NCBI RefSeq assembly: GCF_947172395.1
Contig: NC_069094.1
Coordinates: forward strand, 14,622,292-14,686,291
From: Bicyclus anynana
Lineage: Eukaryota; Arthropoda; Insecta; Lepidoptera; Nymphalidae
DNA length: 64,000 bases
Reading direction: 5' to 3'
The notes beneath the pieces are model-generated. The model was not told the DNA's origin. It saw only the letters and a list, made by a program, of their open reading frames with translations, and did not search any database. The position numbers and the translations under genes were made by a program. Position 1 is the stretch's first letter. Each line of letters begins with the position of its first letter. Below are positions 45,490-55,228 of this stretch, piece by piece.

Positions 45490-45879
45490 ACCTTTTAAAA
45501 GTATACACACTCTTCCAGCTTCCTCTGGCTAATATATTATCTATTGGATGATTCTCTACCTAACTTGACATCACTGCAGATCTAAAAGACCCTGGAGATA
45601 CTGTCATGCCTGATTTTAATCATCCCCCAATTACTGTCTGAGACGCTGATCGTAGTTCCCTATTTATTGTAATAATCAAGTGGTTTAATTCTTGTTCTTG
45701 GCATCACCTGCTTTCAATTAGGACTATTAGATCTTTACCCATCTTCTGGGAAATCTGGGGATGTGGATCCTTTAACAATCACCATCCTGGCTGTCTCTGG
45801 TTTGATAAATCTGATCTTGATCCAAACCTTGGTTAAAATCCTTCTCTCATCTTTCACACCCATATTACAAGTCTGAAAT

Positions 45880-46466
45880 TCTTAATACTGTCAGATCATG
45901 AACCCTTCTTCCAGAAGCAAAGATAAGAATGGCTGCAGTTCGACAAGATACATCATAGAGAGAATGTTTTCTACATGGTATAACTGGTTATGGTTTAAGT
46001 GAATGACGTGTAGCCATTGCTTAAATCGATTTTTCTTCCTCATCTTCTCTCTCTCGAGTATATTAATTTAATAGAATGTCCCTATAGCAAATTTATGAAT
46101 TAAAATGGTGCTATAAGATAAATTTAATTATAAATACAACCAAGCAATTTAATTATAAATACAGGCAATAAACCTAGTTAGGTCCTTGAATTGCGGTAGA
46201 CAACTGTTATCACATCATTCAAACTGTCTCTTTACTGTTTAGTGTTGTATAATGTCTGTATTGTGTTGATCATCTCCAACTAGTCTTTAGTAATTGCCTT
46301 TCTCTTGCTGTCTGTGCACAGATCTGTTCCCCCTACCTCCAAGATGGCAGGATCAGTTGGTCTACTTGTGCTGGTGACTTGGCCTGTTGCTATGTCGATC
46401 AAGCATTCTGACAGGATCTGTATTGTCACTGACGGATCCAAGGCTCTTGATTTCAGATCTGCCAAC
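45880..46466 (-). pseudogene. DIRS-like tyrosine recombinase remnant
   Basis: The minus strand keeps ADLKSRALDPSVTIQILSE just after the insertion point. Further on it has TAAILIFASGRRVHDLTVLR, the region around the first catalytic arginine of DIRS-type tyrosine recombinases. Stops and shifts lie in between and after, and the C-terminal H-x-x-R and tyrosine could not be recovered. The gene is dead. Confidence 0.65.
46462..46466. repeat. LTR-element target duplication, left
   Basis: CCAAC is repeated at 51075-51079, on the outer side of the other LTR. Five bases is normal for Ty3/Gypsy integration. Confidence 0.85.
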
Positions 46467-46575
46467 TGTAATTATCAAGTAAAACACAATGGCGGTTGAA
46501 CTCAGACTAGTTTATTAACATAAGTTAATGACATACGTTTTATGCTTACCCTCATAATATTTCATATATGTTACA
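46467..46575 (-). repeat. LTR (3' LTR of the minus-oriented element)
   Basis: A 109-base direct repeat identical to 50966-51074. On the coding strand it starts TGTAACATATATGAAATA and ends GATAATTACA (TG...CA). The short length is typical of Mag-type elements. Confidence 0.95.
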
Positions 46576-46586
46576 CGCCCTCCCTC
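46576..46586 (-). promoter_or_regulatory. Polypurine tract
   Basis: On the coding strand GAGGGAGGGCG lies immediately before the 3' LTR, the expected place for the plus-strand primer of reverse transcription. Confidence 0.75.
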
Positions 46587-46822
46587 AGAGAGAAAACACT
46601 TTACAAAAAAAAAATTAGGGTTAGACAAGACAAAACCAATAATAACATACAATAGTTTATACATATAGATACGTAGGTAAATATAAAAGATACATAGCAG
46701 CAATATCTGGGTATTGCAAACCAAAAATAACACAAACCCGCTAGGCCAAGACAGAGGCCAATATCTGCTAAGCGATCATTATTTGTTGTAAATTATTTAT
46801 CAATTTGTTTGGGTCAATGAAC

Positions 46823-49800
46823 TCAAATTAATTTGTAGTTGAACCGTTTCGTACGTTGGCGGAGTCTGGGAGCCGTATACGTACTTGTACCCGTACTCGA
46901 GGTAGTACTCGTAGTTGGCGGCACTGCTGGCTGACTTGGTGACGCTGCTGGCTCGCTTGGTGACCCTGCTGGCTCACTTGGTGACACGGCTGTCGTGACT
47001 GATTGGGACGGAGAAGTACCCGGCTGTGACTGGGACACCGAGGACCTCTCCGCTATCTCACTCCCATTTCTATTTACCGTTGGTGAAGACATTGCATCTG
47101 GAGTTGAGTTACCACCGACTCCCACCGCCCATGAAAATCGCTTTTGTTTGTTCGCGATCATTTGATCCACGTGTTTAGTGTTTTGTTTTTCCTGACCTAC
47201 CTTATCTGTCACTTTGTATGTGACTGAACCCGTTCGTTCCGATACTATTGCCTCTTTCCAGTTGTTCCCAGTCTTCGAATAATTTTTTATCAATACCGAG
47301 TCTCCCGGGGCAAACTCACGCTGCACACCGCCGGCGTATGCTACCTGCCGCTGTTGCGCTGCCTCCACGCACTGCGCAGTGCTGGGCGCGCGCAGCTGAT
47401 CGAGCCGAGTGCGCAGCCGCCGACCGAACATTGCTACCGCGGGCTCTTTCTGTGTACTGCTGTGGGTACTGTTGTGGTATTGTAATAAAAATTTATTCAA
47501 AGCAGTTTCAATACTTACTCCATCGACTGTAGCCTTTTTCATAACTTTTTTTATAGTTTTAACTGCATTTTCCGCCGCTCCGTTACTTGCGGGATGATAC
47601 GGTGCAGTAAGAACGTGTTGCACTCCGTTTCTTTTTAAAAAGAGCTCGAATTCTGATGACGTTAGCGGTGGTCCCCCGTCCGAGACTAATTGCTTGGGAA
47701 TTCCAAACCTCGCAAACATGCCTCTCAACTTCCCGATTACCAATGCTGCTGAAGTACCGTGAGTCATGGGCACGACCTCGATCCATTTTGAATGTGCATC
47801 AATGACCAGAAAATAATGCTTTCCTTTGAAATACAAGAAATCCACATGCAACCTTACCCACGGCTCTTGCGGCCACTCGTAAGGCACCGGCGGCGCGTGC
47901 GGCGGCGCGTCGCGCGCCTCCCTGCACGCGACGCACGAGCGTACGCGCTGCTCCAGGTCCGCGTCGAGCTGCGGCCACCAGACTAGGTTTCGAGCAATTT
48001 GTTTCATTCGTACGATGCCTACGTGACCTTCGTGGATTTCTCCAACGATGCGTTCACGCAGTACCCACGGAATAACCACACGATAGCCCCAGACGATACA
48101 CCCGTGATCGATTTGCAGCTGTTCCTTGCGATGGAAGTAGGGTTTTTCGTTTTCCACTTCCGTTTGAGCTGGCCACCCACTTAATATATATGAATATATT
48201 TTGCAGAGGAGTCCATCCTTCCTAGTTCCCCTCGCTACGTCCTTATGATTTAGAGGAAACGTGTCCTCTACGTAGTGCAAATAAGCCGCCTCCTCCTCGA
48301 TGTCTGACTGAACTTTACCTTTCGTGATGCCCGCTAGCGGCAGGCGGGACAAGCCATCGGCGTTGCCATTCTTATCCGTCGATACAAACTGTATGTCGAA
48401 GTCGTATGCGGCCAATCGGACCGCATACCTCTGCAGACGACTCGCTGCCGTCTGTGGAATGCCGTGCTTGGGACCAAAAATGTACGTTAGCGCTTTATGA
48501 TCACTTCGTAAAGTGAACTTACGACCAAATAAGTACTGGTGATGTCTCGCGACTCCGTATACTATAGCCAAAGCTTCCTTGTCAATTTGGCTGTAACGTC
48601 GCTCGGCGTCGTTGAGCGTGCGCGAGGCGCAGCACACGATGCGCTCACTGCCGTCCGGGTACAGCTGGGACAGCAATGCTCCCAATCCGTACGCGCTGCT
48701 GTCTACAGCAAGCACGAGCGGGAGGCTCGGATCATAGTGAGCCAGAGCGGGTCCACTTACCAGTTGCTCCTTTATTTTATCGAAGGCCTTTTGACATACC
48801 TCCGTCCACCGCCAACGTACGCCCTTAGCCAATAACGAATAAAGTGGATGCAATATCGTGCTAATATTTGCTAGAAATCGCGAATAATAGTTCATAAGCC
48901 CAAGTGCCGCCCGCAATTGTGACACATTTTGAGGCACAGGTAAGTTTGCGATTGCCGCCACTTTATCCTTATCGGTGTATAAACCATGTCGGTTTATTCT
49001 GTATCCCAAATAGCACACTTCATCTTTAAAAAATTCACATTTCTCTATTTTAATACGTAAACCAGCTGCCTGTAATCTACGCAACACTTCCTTTAAATTT
49101 TTCAAATGTATTATCTTATTAGATCCTGTTACACAAATATCATCTATAAAACAAACCACATTATCTATACCACACAGCGTTTCTTCAATTAATTTTTGAA
49201 AAATTTCTGGTAAACATTTTAATCCGAATGGGGCCCTTTTGTATACAAAAATTCCTATATGTGTGGATATGGCCGTGAGAGCCTGCGATGACTCATGCAG
49301 GTTAAGTTGTAAGTAAGCATTCTTTAAATCTAACTTAGTGAATTGCTCACCGCCACTCAGCGCTGCGAATAATTGTTCGATACGTGGCAAAGGATAATGA
49401 AAATCCTTCAGTTGTTTATTTACTGTTACTTTGTAATCGCCGCATATGCGTATTGACCCATCTCGCTTTATAATCGGTACAATAGGCGTCCCGTAATCAG
49501 ACCTTTCCACTTTAACTATGATAGATTCATTTACCAAACGTTGTAACTCGCGTTCGACTGGCACTCGCAACGCTAAGGGTATTTGACGAGCTTTGCAAAA
49601 TATCGGCTCAGTATCTTTTAACTGTAATTTAATCGCGGTTTTAAACGTGCCAATTCCATCTTTAAAAACCTCGGGAAACTCATTCTTTAAAGTCAAGATG
49701 GCATTGTCATCGTCAGTGCTCATGTTAAATAAATTAATAGATTTTAATTTTAATTTTCGCAACCAGAGGCGACCAATCAATGGCGGCCCTCCATTGTGTA

Positions 49801-50923
49801 TGATAAACAACGGCAAGACAGCGCTCTCGCTCTCACGCGTTACGTGTACATTGACGCGACCGAGAGGCACGATCGCATCACCCGAGTACGAACGAAACTT
49901 AACGTCGTCTTTAACAATAGGCAAATGCGATAGGTAATTATCATAAAATGACTTCGATACTGCCGATATCCTGCTGCCTGTATCAACTTCAAACTTAAAA
50001 TACTTATTTTCTACTTTTAACTTTAACTGATATGGACAGTCCTTACGTTTTGCCTGCAGCGCCTGCGTTTTAAAATGAAATAATCCGTCACTAGCATCAC
50101 TTTCTGTATCACTACTTTGCATTATATAGTTTTGAGATTTTAATTGATTTTTCTTTTCACTTTTTCCACTAATACACTGCCGAGCCAGGTGGCCCCTTAA
50201 TTTACACGAATTACAAACATAAGACCTAAACTTGCACTGGTGTGGCGCGTGGTTCCTGTGCCCGCAGCGCCAGCATCCCCGCTTGTGAGGCCGCGCGCCG
50301 CGCGCGGGCGCCGGCGCCGCCGCCACTCGGTGAACGCCTTCCCCGCTATAAATGAGTCCTGAGCTCGCTGAGCCCGGCGCTCCATCGACGGCGATCCCGC
50401 GCGAGGCCGCCACCTCCGCATGCCTCTCGGCCGCCTCCAATGCGAGCGCCAGCTCCACCGCCTTTTTGTAATTTAACGTAGGTTCCGCGAACAATCGCGA
50501 GCGCATTTCTTCGCTTCGCAAGCCAGACACGAACTGATCCCTGATGTTCTCCTCGAGCAACGCACCAAAATTACAGTACGCCGTGAGATGCTTAAGGCTC
50601 TGCAGAAACGCGCCCACGTTTTCAGCTTCGCCCTGCCGTCGCTGTCTGAATATGTGCCGCTCGGCGATTTCAGACCTCTTCGGTTCTAAATGCTCTCGGA
50701 CTAGCGTCACTAACTCCTCGAACTCCATGTCTTCCGGGTGCTCCGGCGAGGTCAAGTCGCACATAAGCTCGTAGGTGGCGCGGCCGACATGCGTGACCAA
50801 CGTTGCCACTCGTAACTCGCTGTCGATCGCATTTAGTAGAACGAACTGTTTCACTAGCCTTACGTAGGAATCCCATTTCGCCCCACCGTGAATATCAAAT
50901 TCGTGTATCTTTCCGTACGGCAT
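46823..50923 (-). CDS. Mag-like gag-pol polyprotein
   Basis: A 1366-residue polyprotein with all domains in Ty3/Gypsy order. The gag-like region is at about 1-210, with two CCHC zinc knuckles at 217-230 (CWRCGHRNHAPHQC) and 237-250 (CNSCKLRGHLARQC). The aspartic protease DTG is at 314-316. In the reverse transcriptase, LDLKNAY carries Asp532 and FIDD is at 592-595. RNase H acidic residues are Asp741, Glu783 and Asp808. Integrase has HHCC (His964, His967, Cys997, Cys1000) and a DDE triad (Asp1028, Asp1082, Glu1118). The tail is a Ser/Pro/Glu-rich repeat (SEPAGSPSEPAASPSQP). There are no stops or shifts, so the product is probably functional. Gag and pol are fused in one frame, so no ribosomal frameshift is needed. 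The start is the ATG about 20 bases after the primer site. Confidence 0.95.
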   Translation of the reverse strand: MPYGKIHEFDIHGGAKWDSYVRLVKQFVLLNAIDSELRVATLVTHVGRATYELMCDLTSPEHPEDMEFEELVTLVREHLEPKRSEIAERHIFRQRRQGEAENVGAFLQSLKHLTAYCNFGALLEENIRDQFVSGLRSEEMRSRLFAEPTLNYKKAVELALALEAAERHAEVAASRGIAVDGAPGSASSGLIYSGEGVHRVAAAPAPARGARPHKRGCWRCGHRNHAPHQCKFRSYVCNSCKLRGHLARQCISGKSEKKNQLKSQNYIMQSSDTESDASDGLFHFKTQALQAKRKDCPYQLKLKVENKYFKFEVDTGSRISAVSKSFYDNYLSHLPIVKDDVKFRSYSGDAIVPLGRVNVHVTRESESAVLPLFIIHNGGPPLIGRLWLRKLKLKSINLFNMSTDDDNAILTLKNEFPEVFKDGIGTFKTAIKLQLKDTEPIFCKARQIPLALRVPVERELQRLVNESIIVKVERSDYGTPIVPIIKRDGSIRICGDYKVTVNKQLKDFHYPLPRIEQLFAALSGGEQFTKLDLKNAYLQLNLHESSQALTAISTHIGIFVYKRAPFGLKCLPEIFQKLIEETLCGIDNVVCFIDDICVTGSNKIIHLKNLKEVLRRLQAAGLRIKIEKCEFFKDEVCYLGYRINRHGLYTDKDKVAAIANLPVPQNVSQLRAALGLMNYYSRFLANISTILHPLYSLLAKGVRWRWTEVCQKAFDKIKEQLVSGPALAHYDPSLPLVLAVDSSAYGLGALLSQLYPDGSERIVCCASRTLNDAERRYSQIDKEALAIVYGVARHHQYLFGRKFTLRSDHKALTYIFGPKHGIPQTAASRLQRYAVRLAAYDFDIQFVSTDKNGNADGLSRLPLAGITKGKVQSDIEEEAAYLHYVEDTFPLNHKDVARGTRKDGLLCKIYSYILSGWPAQTEVENEKPYFHRKEQLQIDHGCIVWGYRVVIPWVLRERIVGEIHEGHVGIVRMKQIARNLVWWPQLDADLEQRVRSCVACREARDAPPHAPPVPYEWPQEPWVRLHVDFLYFKGKHYFLVIDAHSKWIEVVPMTHGTSAALVIGKLRGMFARFGIPKQLVSDGGPPLTSSEFELFLKRNGVQHVLTAPYHPASNGAAENAVKTIKKVMKKATVDGVSIETALNKFLLQYHNSTHSSTQKEPAVAMFGRRLRTRLDQLRAPSTAQCVEAAQQRQVAYAGGVQREFAPGDSVLIKNYSKTGNNWKEAIVSERTGSVTYKVTDKVGQEKQNTKHVDQMIANKQKRFSWAVGVGGNSTPDAMSSPTVNRNGSEIAERSSVSQSQPGTSPSQSVTTAVSPSEPAGSPSEPAASPSQPAVPPTTSTTSSTGTSTYTAPRLRQRTKRFNYKLI

Positions 50924-50943
50924 TATAACGTTTTATTGCTTAA

Positions 50944-50963
50944 AATTCCTAATAACTGCGCCA
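50944..50963 (-). promoter_or_regulatory. Primer binding site
   Basis: On the coding strand TGGCGCAGTTATTAGGAA begins two bases after the 5' LTR. It would pair with the CCA end of a tRNA. I do not assign the tRNA species. Confidence 0.7.
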
Positions 50964-50965
50964 CT

Positions 50966-51074
50966 TGTAATTATCAAGTAAAACACAATGGCGGTTGAAC
51001 TCAGACTAGTTTATTAACATAAGTTAATGACATACGTTTTATGCTTACCCTCATAATATTTCATATATGTTACA
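50966..51074 (-). repeat. LTR (5' LTR of the minus-oriented element)
   Basis: Identical over 109 bases to 46467-46575. As the 5' LTR it would carry the transcription start of the element. It is AT-rich, with no clear TATA box at a fixed position. Confidence 0.95.
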
Positions 51075-51149
51075 CCAACCAATCACAGAGGTGTTACAAT
51101 AATATAGTGACCTGCCTTGCTTAGGTGTGCCAATACATATGGCCTAAGG

Positions 51150-52920
51150 TTCAGTGAAGGGAATATCTCTCCTGGATGCCAACTCCATTGAAGGCATTTG
51201 AGAACATTGCTGAGTGATCTTTACAGTTCAATGAGACATATCTTTTGACCTCAGCTGTCTCTGTGGATGCAAATAAGTCGACGTCAAGTCTTCCCCAATG
51301 ATAATATAATTGGCTTGTTGCTTTGTGTAACAAATGCTACTCTGATAGCCTTCGTCTCCTTGATAGGCGATCGGCTGTGGAGTAGTATCTCCCCGAGAGA
51401 TAATGGGCTGATAGGAATATGTTCCTTGTTTCTGTCAGCCTCAACTACTTGCATTAACAAATTGAAGAGACTCAGTGTCTGAGTCCCTCCTTGTGTTTGT
51501 ATTGGAGACAAGAGTCAGGTTGTCGGACTGAACTACAGTGTGGGCATCTTACAATATGTGAGATTGATTCTGTATTGATGCCTGAGACCAGTTCCTTCTT
51601 GTTCAATGACATCTTACATGTTCTTTGGTCCAGGTTCCCGACATGTAACTCTCTTTTAACTGTACTCCCTGACTGCCATCTGCTTCGTCGGTTGTCAGGC
51701 AATGAATGTGAGGGTGTTGATGTAGACAAGCGACCCTGTGGAACTACACAATCTGCGAAAATCCCAGCAGCTTTTTCATTTGTTCCAATGTACAACAGTC
51801 CTGATACAGTATCTTTCTCAGTGCTACCTGTATTCTGTCTGTCTTCTCTAGTGACAATGATGTTTGGTTTATCTTGGTGTTCCAAGTAATACCAAGTTAT
51901 AGAGATTACAAAGACTTCATAACTTCTGCAGTTTGAACAATTAATTTTGACCTGTCCTGGTGGACTAAGAGAAAATCGTCTAGGTAGACTAGAACACAAA
52001 TTTCTCTTATACAACGGATTTCCGCAATCCAATTTGTTAAAGCTCAATTCCTGTATTGGATTTAGCAATGTTTTTGGATAATTTCTTAGCAATCCCAAAA
52101 ATTCCAAAAACTTCACATCTTCAGCAGTCTGAAGAATTATCTTTGATGTCCTGGTGGACTTAGAGAAAATCGTCTAGATAGACTAGAGCACAAAATTCTC
52201 TTGAACAAAGGATTTCCGCAACCCATTTGTTAAAGCTCAGTTCCTGTATTGGATTTAGCAATGCTTTTGGATAATTTCTTAGGTATCCAGAGATTCCAAA
52301 AGCTACACAACTTCAGCAGTCTGAAGAATTAGCTTTGGCCTGTCCTGGTGGACTAAGAGAAAATCGTCTAGGTAGACTAGAACCCGAATTCCTCTCAAAC
52401 GAAGGATTTCCGCAATCCAATTCGTTAAAGCTCAATTCCTGTATTGGATTTAGCAATGCTTTTGGATAATTTCTTCGCCATCCCAGAGATTCTAAAAGCT
52501 ATGCAACTTCAGCCATCTGAAGAATCAACTTTGGCCTGTCCTGGTGGACTAAAAGAAAATTGTCTAGGTGGGCTAGAACACAAATTCCTTTCGAACGAAG
52601 GATTTCCGCAATCCAATTCGTTAAAGCTGCCGAATTCCGCTTGAACGAAGGATTTCCGCAATCCAATTCGTCATAGTTGCGGAATTCCAAGAGGTTGATG
52701 TTAGACCAAAGAGCCGGGCTGACATGTTGTAATTCACCCGGGTACATTACCCTGAGGTAGTATCAATGAGCCTGTAGAAATTCTAGTACTGAGGCATAAG
52801 AAAATTAGCTGAATCCTCTTTGTTTTACACAATCATTCAGTCCCCTGCGGTCAATAAACTGGGCAGTGGCTGCCGTCTCTCTTGGGAATAAAAAACATCT
52901 TTGACAGACAACTTGGTGTT
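51150..52920 (-). pseudogene. DIRS-like RT/RNase H remnant
   Basis: The fragments of the reverse transcriptase and RNase H domains are in minus orientation and in the right order, but broken by frame slips. Recognisable pieces are FFIPKRDGSHCPVY, AHLDNFLLVHQDRPKLIL, FLEFLGLLRNYPKTLLNPIQ, QSDNLTLVS and VDLFASTETAEVKRY. In the only clear reading the catalytic YxDD equivalent is LDN instead of LDD. The tandem array at 51956-52680 adds extra copies of the active-site block. Confidence 0.7.
51956..52680 (-). repeat. 194-196 bp tandem array of a reverse-transcriptase block
   Basis: CCTGGTGGACT starts at 51956, 52150, 52344 and 52540, and each is followed by AGAGAAAATCGTCTAGGTAG or a close variant, then GGATTTCCGCAATCCAAT and TCCTGTATTGGATTTAGCAA. 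On the minus strand each unit encodes the FLLVHQDRPKLI block of the DIRS-like RT. The period is not a multiple of three, so successive copies fall in different frames. A shorter 42-base duplication (GAACGAAGGATTTCCGCAAT) ends the array at 52599-52670. Confidence 0.88.
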
Positions 52921-52979
52921 ATCTGGTCATTTGTGTGGATAAATAAAATGTGTTTCATGTAAGATATTGAGTCCCCAAT

Positions 52980-53160
52980 GCTCTATTTTTATTTTTTTTA
53001 TTTTTTTTTTTTTTTTACTTCCTTCTTCACATTATTAGTAAAAGTTTTACTGTTACCTTTGGTTGTAAGGCCAAGGCCCTGATATTACTTACTGATCACT
53101 GTATTTTAATGTTAATGGAGTTACAGGCTCTTTTTTTTTTTTTTTTTTTTATGTGATAAT
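52980..53160. repeat. Two T-rich tracts
   Basis: TTTTTATTTTTTTTATTTTT and a 20-base T run lie at about 52983-53017 and 53129-53150. They may mark A tails of lost minus-strand insertions. Confidence 0.4.
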
Positions 53161-53695
53161 ACCTTGTTATACAAATTACCTGGTGTCAATTGTTCTCAAG
53201 AATTATTGGCCTAATAAATAATTTCCTCTAAATTCTCCCTGATTAGTAGCAAATTGTTCTGTTGCAAAATTCCATGGGTTATTCCACCTGCCATTCGCTG
53301 TGTTCAGAGTAGTAGCTATTTAGCACTAGCTAGTAGTAGCAGAGCTCATCATTAATATTTACTCAGTAAAGTCTGGCAAGCAACCAAAGCTTGAATACCC
53401 TTGGAAAATGTTACCTCTTCGCCCTCCTTTGTACCAAAATGATGAAGTTTACTAAGGGTTTCAGCCCTCTCAGTTGGAGCTATTTCACTTTCTTAGTGAC
53501 TCCAGTTGTAATATTATCACTCCAGTTCAACCACTGGAATTTATTGAAAACTCAGAGGAGTGTGATGGTGTCACAGCCGCCCCATCTGCCAGGGCTCCCG
53601 AGCCCAACTGAGGCCTGGGCCCTCATGGACGGGATAAATCCCTGTATATAATTTGATAACTGACTTACCTAGTTATCAAAAAGTTTATGAGGATC

Positions 53696-53871
53696 CGAGT
53701 AACCAGAGGCGTTTCTAACATATGTATTGCCTGGGTGCAAGCATTACCTAGCGCCCTTTAAAAAGCGCGCGGTCAAAATGGAATACGTACAAAAATGTTA
53801 ATAAGTATAAACGGCCGGGCCGGCTGTCACACACCCCCTGCGTCATTGGTAAGTACGCCTCTGCGAGTCAC
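53696..53871. mobile_element. Short hAT-type non-autonomous element
   Basis: The element at 53704-53863 begins CAGAGGCGT and ends ACGCCTCTG. The flanks CGAGTAAC and CGAGTCAC match at 7 of 8 positions, consistent with an 8-bp hAT duplication. It is 160 bases long, without a coding frame. Confidence 0.75.
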
Positions 53872-54427
53872 TCTTATCCTATCTTGCCCTCGTGTTAGGC
53901 GGATGTAAACTTGTACGTTCCGCATCCAAAACAGAGTCGCTATCGCTACTGCTGCAGTAGTTGAAGATGACGCAACTCTCTTCTCTCCGCGAGAATGGGC
54001 ATTTTTCCTCATTTCAACATCACTCTGTAAGTGTTCATCACTTTCACGGCTCATTTTCTCTATTAACCATAATAATAGGCCGGAAAAAACTTCTTTATAC
54101 ACATAAAGCAATACTTTTCATCAGATGAAAATATTTACGGCGGTTCTTCTTCTTCTTTCTTGTCTATGGCACTTTGTACTGCGATTGTTTCGCAATAATT
54201 CCGCCAATGTCAACGTAGTGGAAAAGACATCATGTTGTTTGTTCCGTTGCGCTTTCTTTTCAGTTCTTGTAGAGACCGCTCTTATATATACCGCTTGTTA
54301 GACCTAAACACCAAGACAACACAACATATAATAGGTATTAATTAGTAAAATAGGGAATGGTTACAGATTATAGGGTTAACATAAAATATGTATCTCGAAC
54401 ATCATATAGAACCATGTTAGTGTATAT
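53872..54427 (-). mobile_element. Probable 3' UTR of the RNase H-bearing LINE
   Basis: This lies downstream of the minus-strand frame at 54428-55228. It ends, in element orientation, near a GAAGAAGAAGAA run at about 54146-54158, which may be the simple-repeat 3' end of the LINE. Positions 53872-54145 lie beyond that and show nothing else. Confidence 0.35.
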
Positions 54428-55228
54428 TCATATTTTAATATCATATAGATTTATATATTTACATAAACATTTCAGTACTGCAGGATTTGGGAAACTGAGT
54501 AGAGAAGGGAAGTGTATTGGGCGAGGAGTACTGGGGGGTATTAAGTCATATAATGATATCGGGTGTTTGATGCAATTGAAAAAAATATGTTCAACAGAGC
54601 CTTCGTCAATACCACATTCACAAAGCGAGTTATCTCTCACCCTGATTTTATTCAGGAATACGGGCGTACATACATGTCCTAATCTCAATCTACATAAAAC
54701 GGATGTTGTTCTTTTATTTGAAATATGTTTAAATTTAAAAAACCAGGGTTTGCAGGGTATATCAGGTTGAATGTTTCTATAGTGTTTGCCTTTGGTTAGC
54801 TCATTCCATCTACGACTCCACATTCTGAACAAATAGGTTTTAGCCAAGGGGAGAATATCACTACAATATATGGAACTGTAGGTTGGAAGTCCAGATTGAA
54901 CTGCTTCCTTAGCCCATAAGTCTGCTTGCTCATTACCAGATATCCCACTATGTCCAGGGATCCATGCTAAAGCTATTTCAAAATTATTAACACAACAATA
55001 ATGTAGTGCTTCTTTGATGTTAATAATTATCTGGGAGCTATTACTGCTGCTTTTAAAGATGTTGCCTGATATAGCCTGCAAACAACTTTTTGAATCGGAA
55101 AGTATCAATATTTTAGTTAGGCTATGGGATTTGGCATATTGTACCGCCTCATGAATGGCAATAGCTTCACCGGTGAATACCGATGTCTGACAAGGATTTT
55201 TAAATAAGAATATCGCAGGAATCCACAA
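54428..55228 (-). mobile_element. LINE fragment: RNase H and C-terminal domain
   Basis: An open frame of 266 codons. It keeps three RNase H features: GEAIAIHEAV (the Glu), ILSDSKSCLQAI (an Asp) and NEQADLWAKEAV (the last Asp region, after IPGHSGISGNEQ). The first catalytic Asp (DGS) lies upstream of the break at about 55228 and is missing. A Cys-rich C-terminal part follows (RLRLGHVC, then CECGIDEGSVEHIFFNC), as in I-, R1- or LOA-group LINEs that carry RNase H. The reverse transcriptase and endonuclease are absent. The lack of stops over 800 bases suggests a fairly young 5' truncation. Confidence 0.8.

Larger units (their letters stand above)
46467..51074 (-). mobile_element. Complete Mag-like Ty3/Gypsy LTR retrotransposon
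   Basis: A 4608-base element in minus orientation. It has identical 109-base LTRs, a CCAAC target duplication, a tRNA primer site, a polypurine tract and a single open gag-pol frame without env. Very short LTRs, two CCHC knuckles and gag-pol in one frame fit the Mag clade first known from Bombyx. LTR identity means the insertion is recent. It landed in the older DIRS-like element and is GC-richer than its surroundings. Confidence 0.93.
45490..53650 (-). mobile_element. Degenerate DIRS-like (tyrosine recombinase) retroelement, split
   Basis: Read on the minus strand from about 53650 downward. An RT start (FFIPKRDGSHCPVY, about 52880) is followed by several copies of an active-site block (LDNFLLVHQDRPKLIL). 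Next is an RNase H-like part (QSDNLTLVS then QGGTQTLSLFNLL after a frame slip, about 51540-51440), then VDLFASTETAEVKRYVSLNC (about 51290), the downstream segment typical of DIRS elements. The Mag-like element interrupts here (46467-51074). Beyond it come ADLKSRALDP (46465-46430) and AAILIFASGRRVHDLTVLRI (about 45945-45885), matching the recombinase region. Many frameshifts and stops are present. Terminal repeats were not found, so the limits are approximate. Confidence 0.75.

Noticed and set aside
51472..52116. 214-codon minus frame as a novel gene
   Set aside because: Its pieces match frame-slipped parts of the DIRS-like RT/RNase H region, including the tandem repeat.
53391..53651. 86-codon plus frame
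   Set aside because: It lies antisense to the probable upstream part of the DIRS-like element and has no motif.
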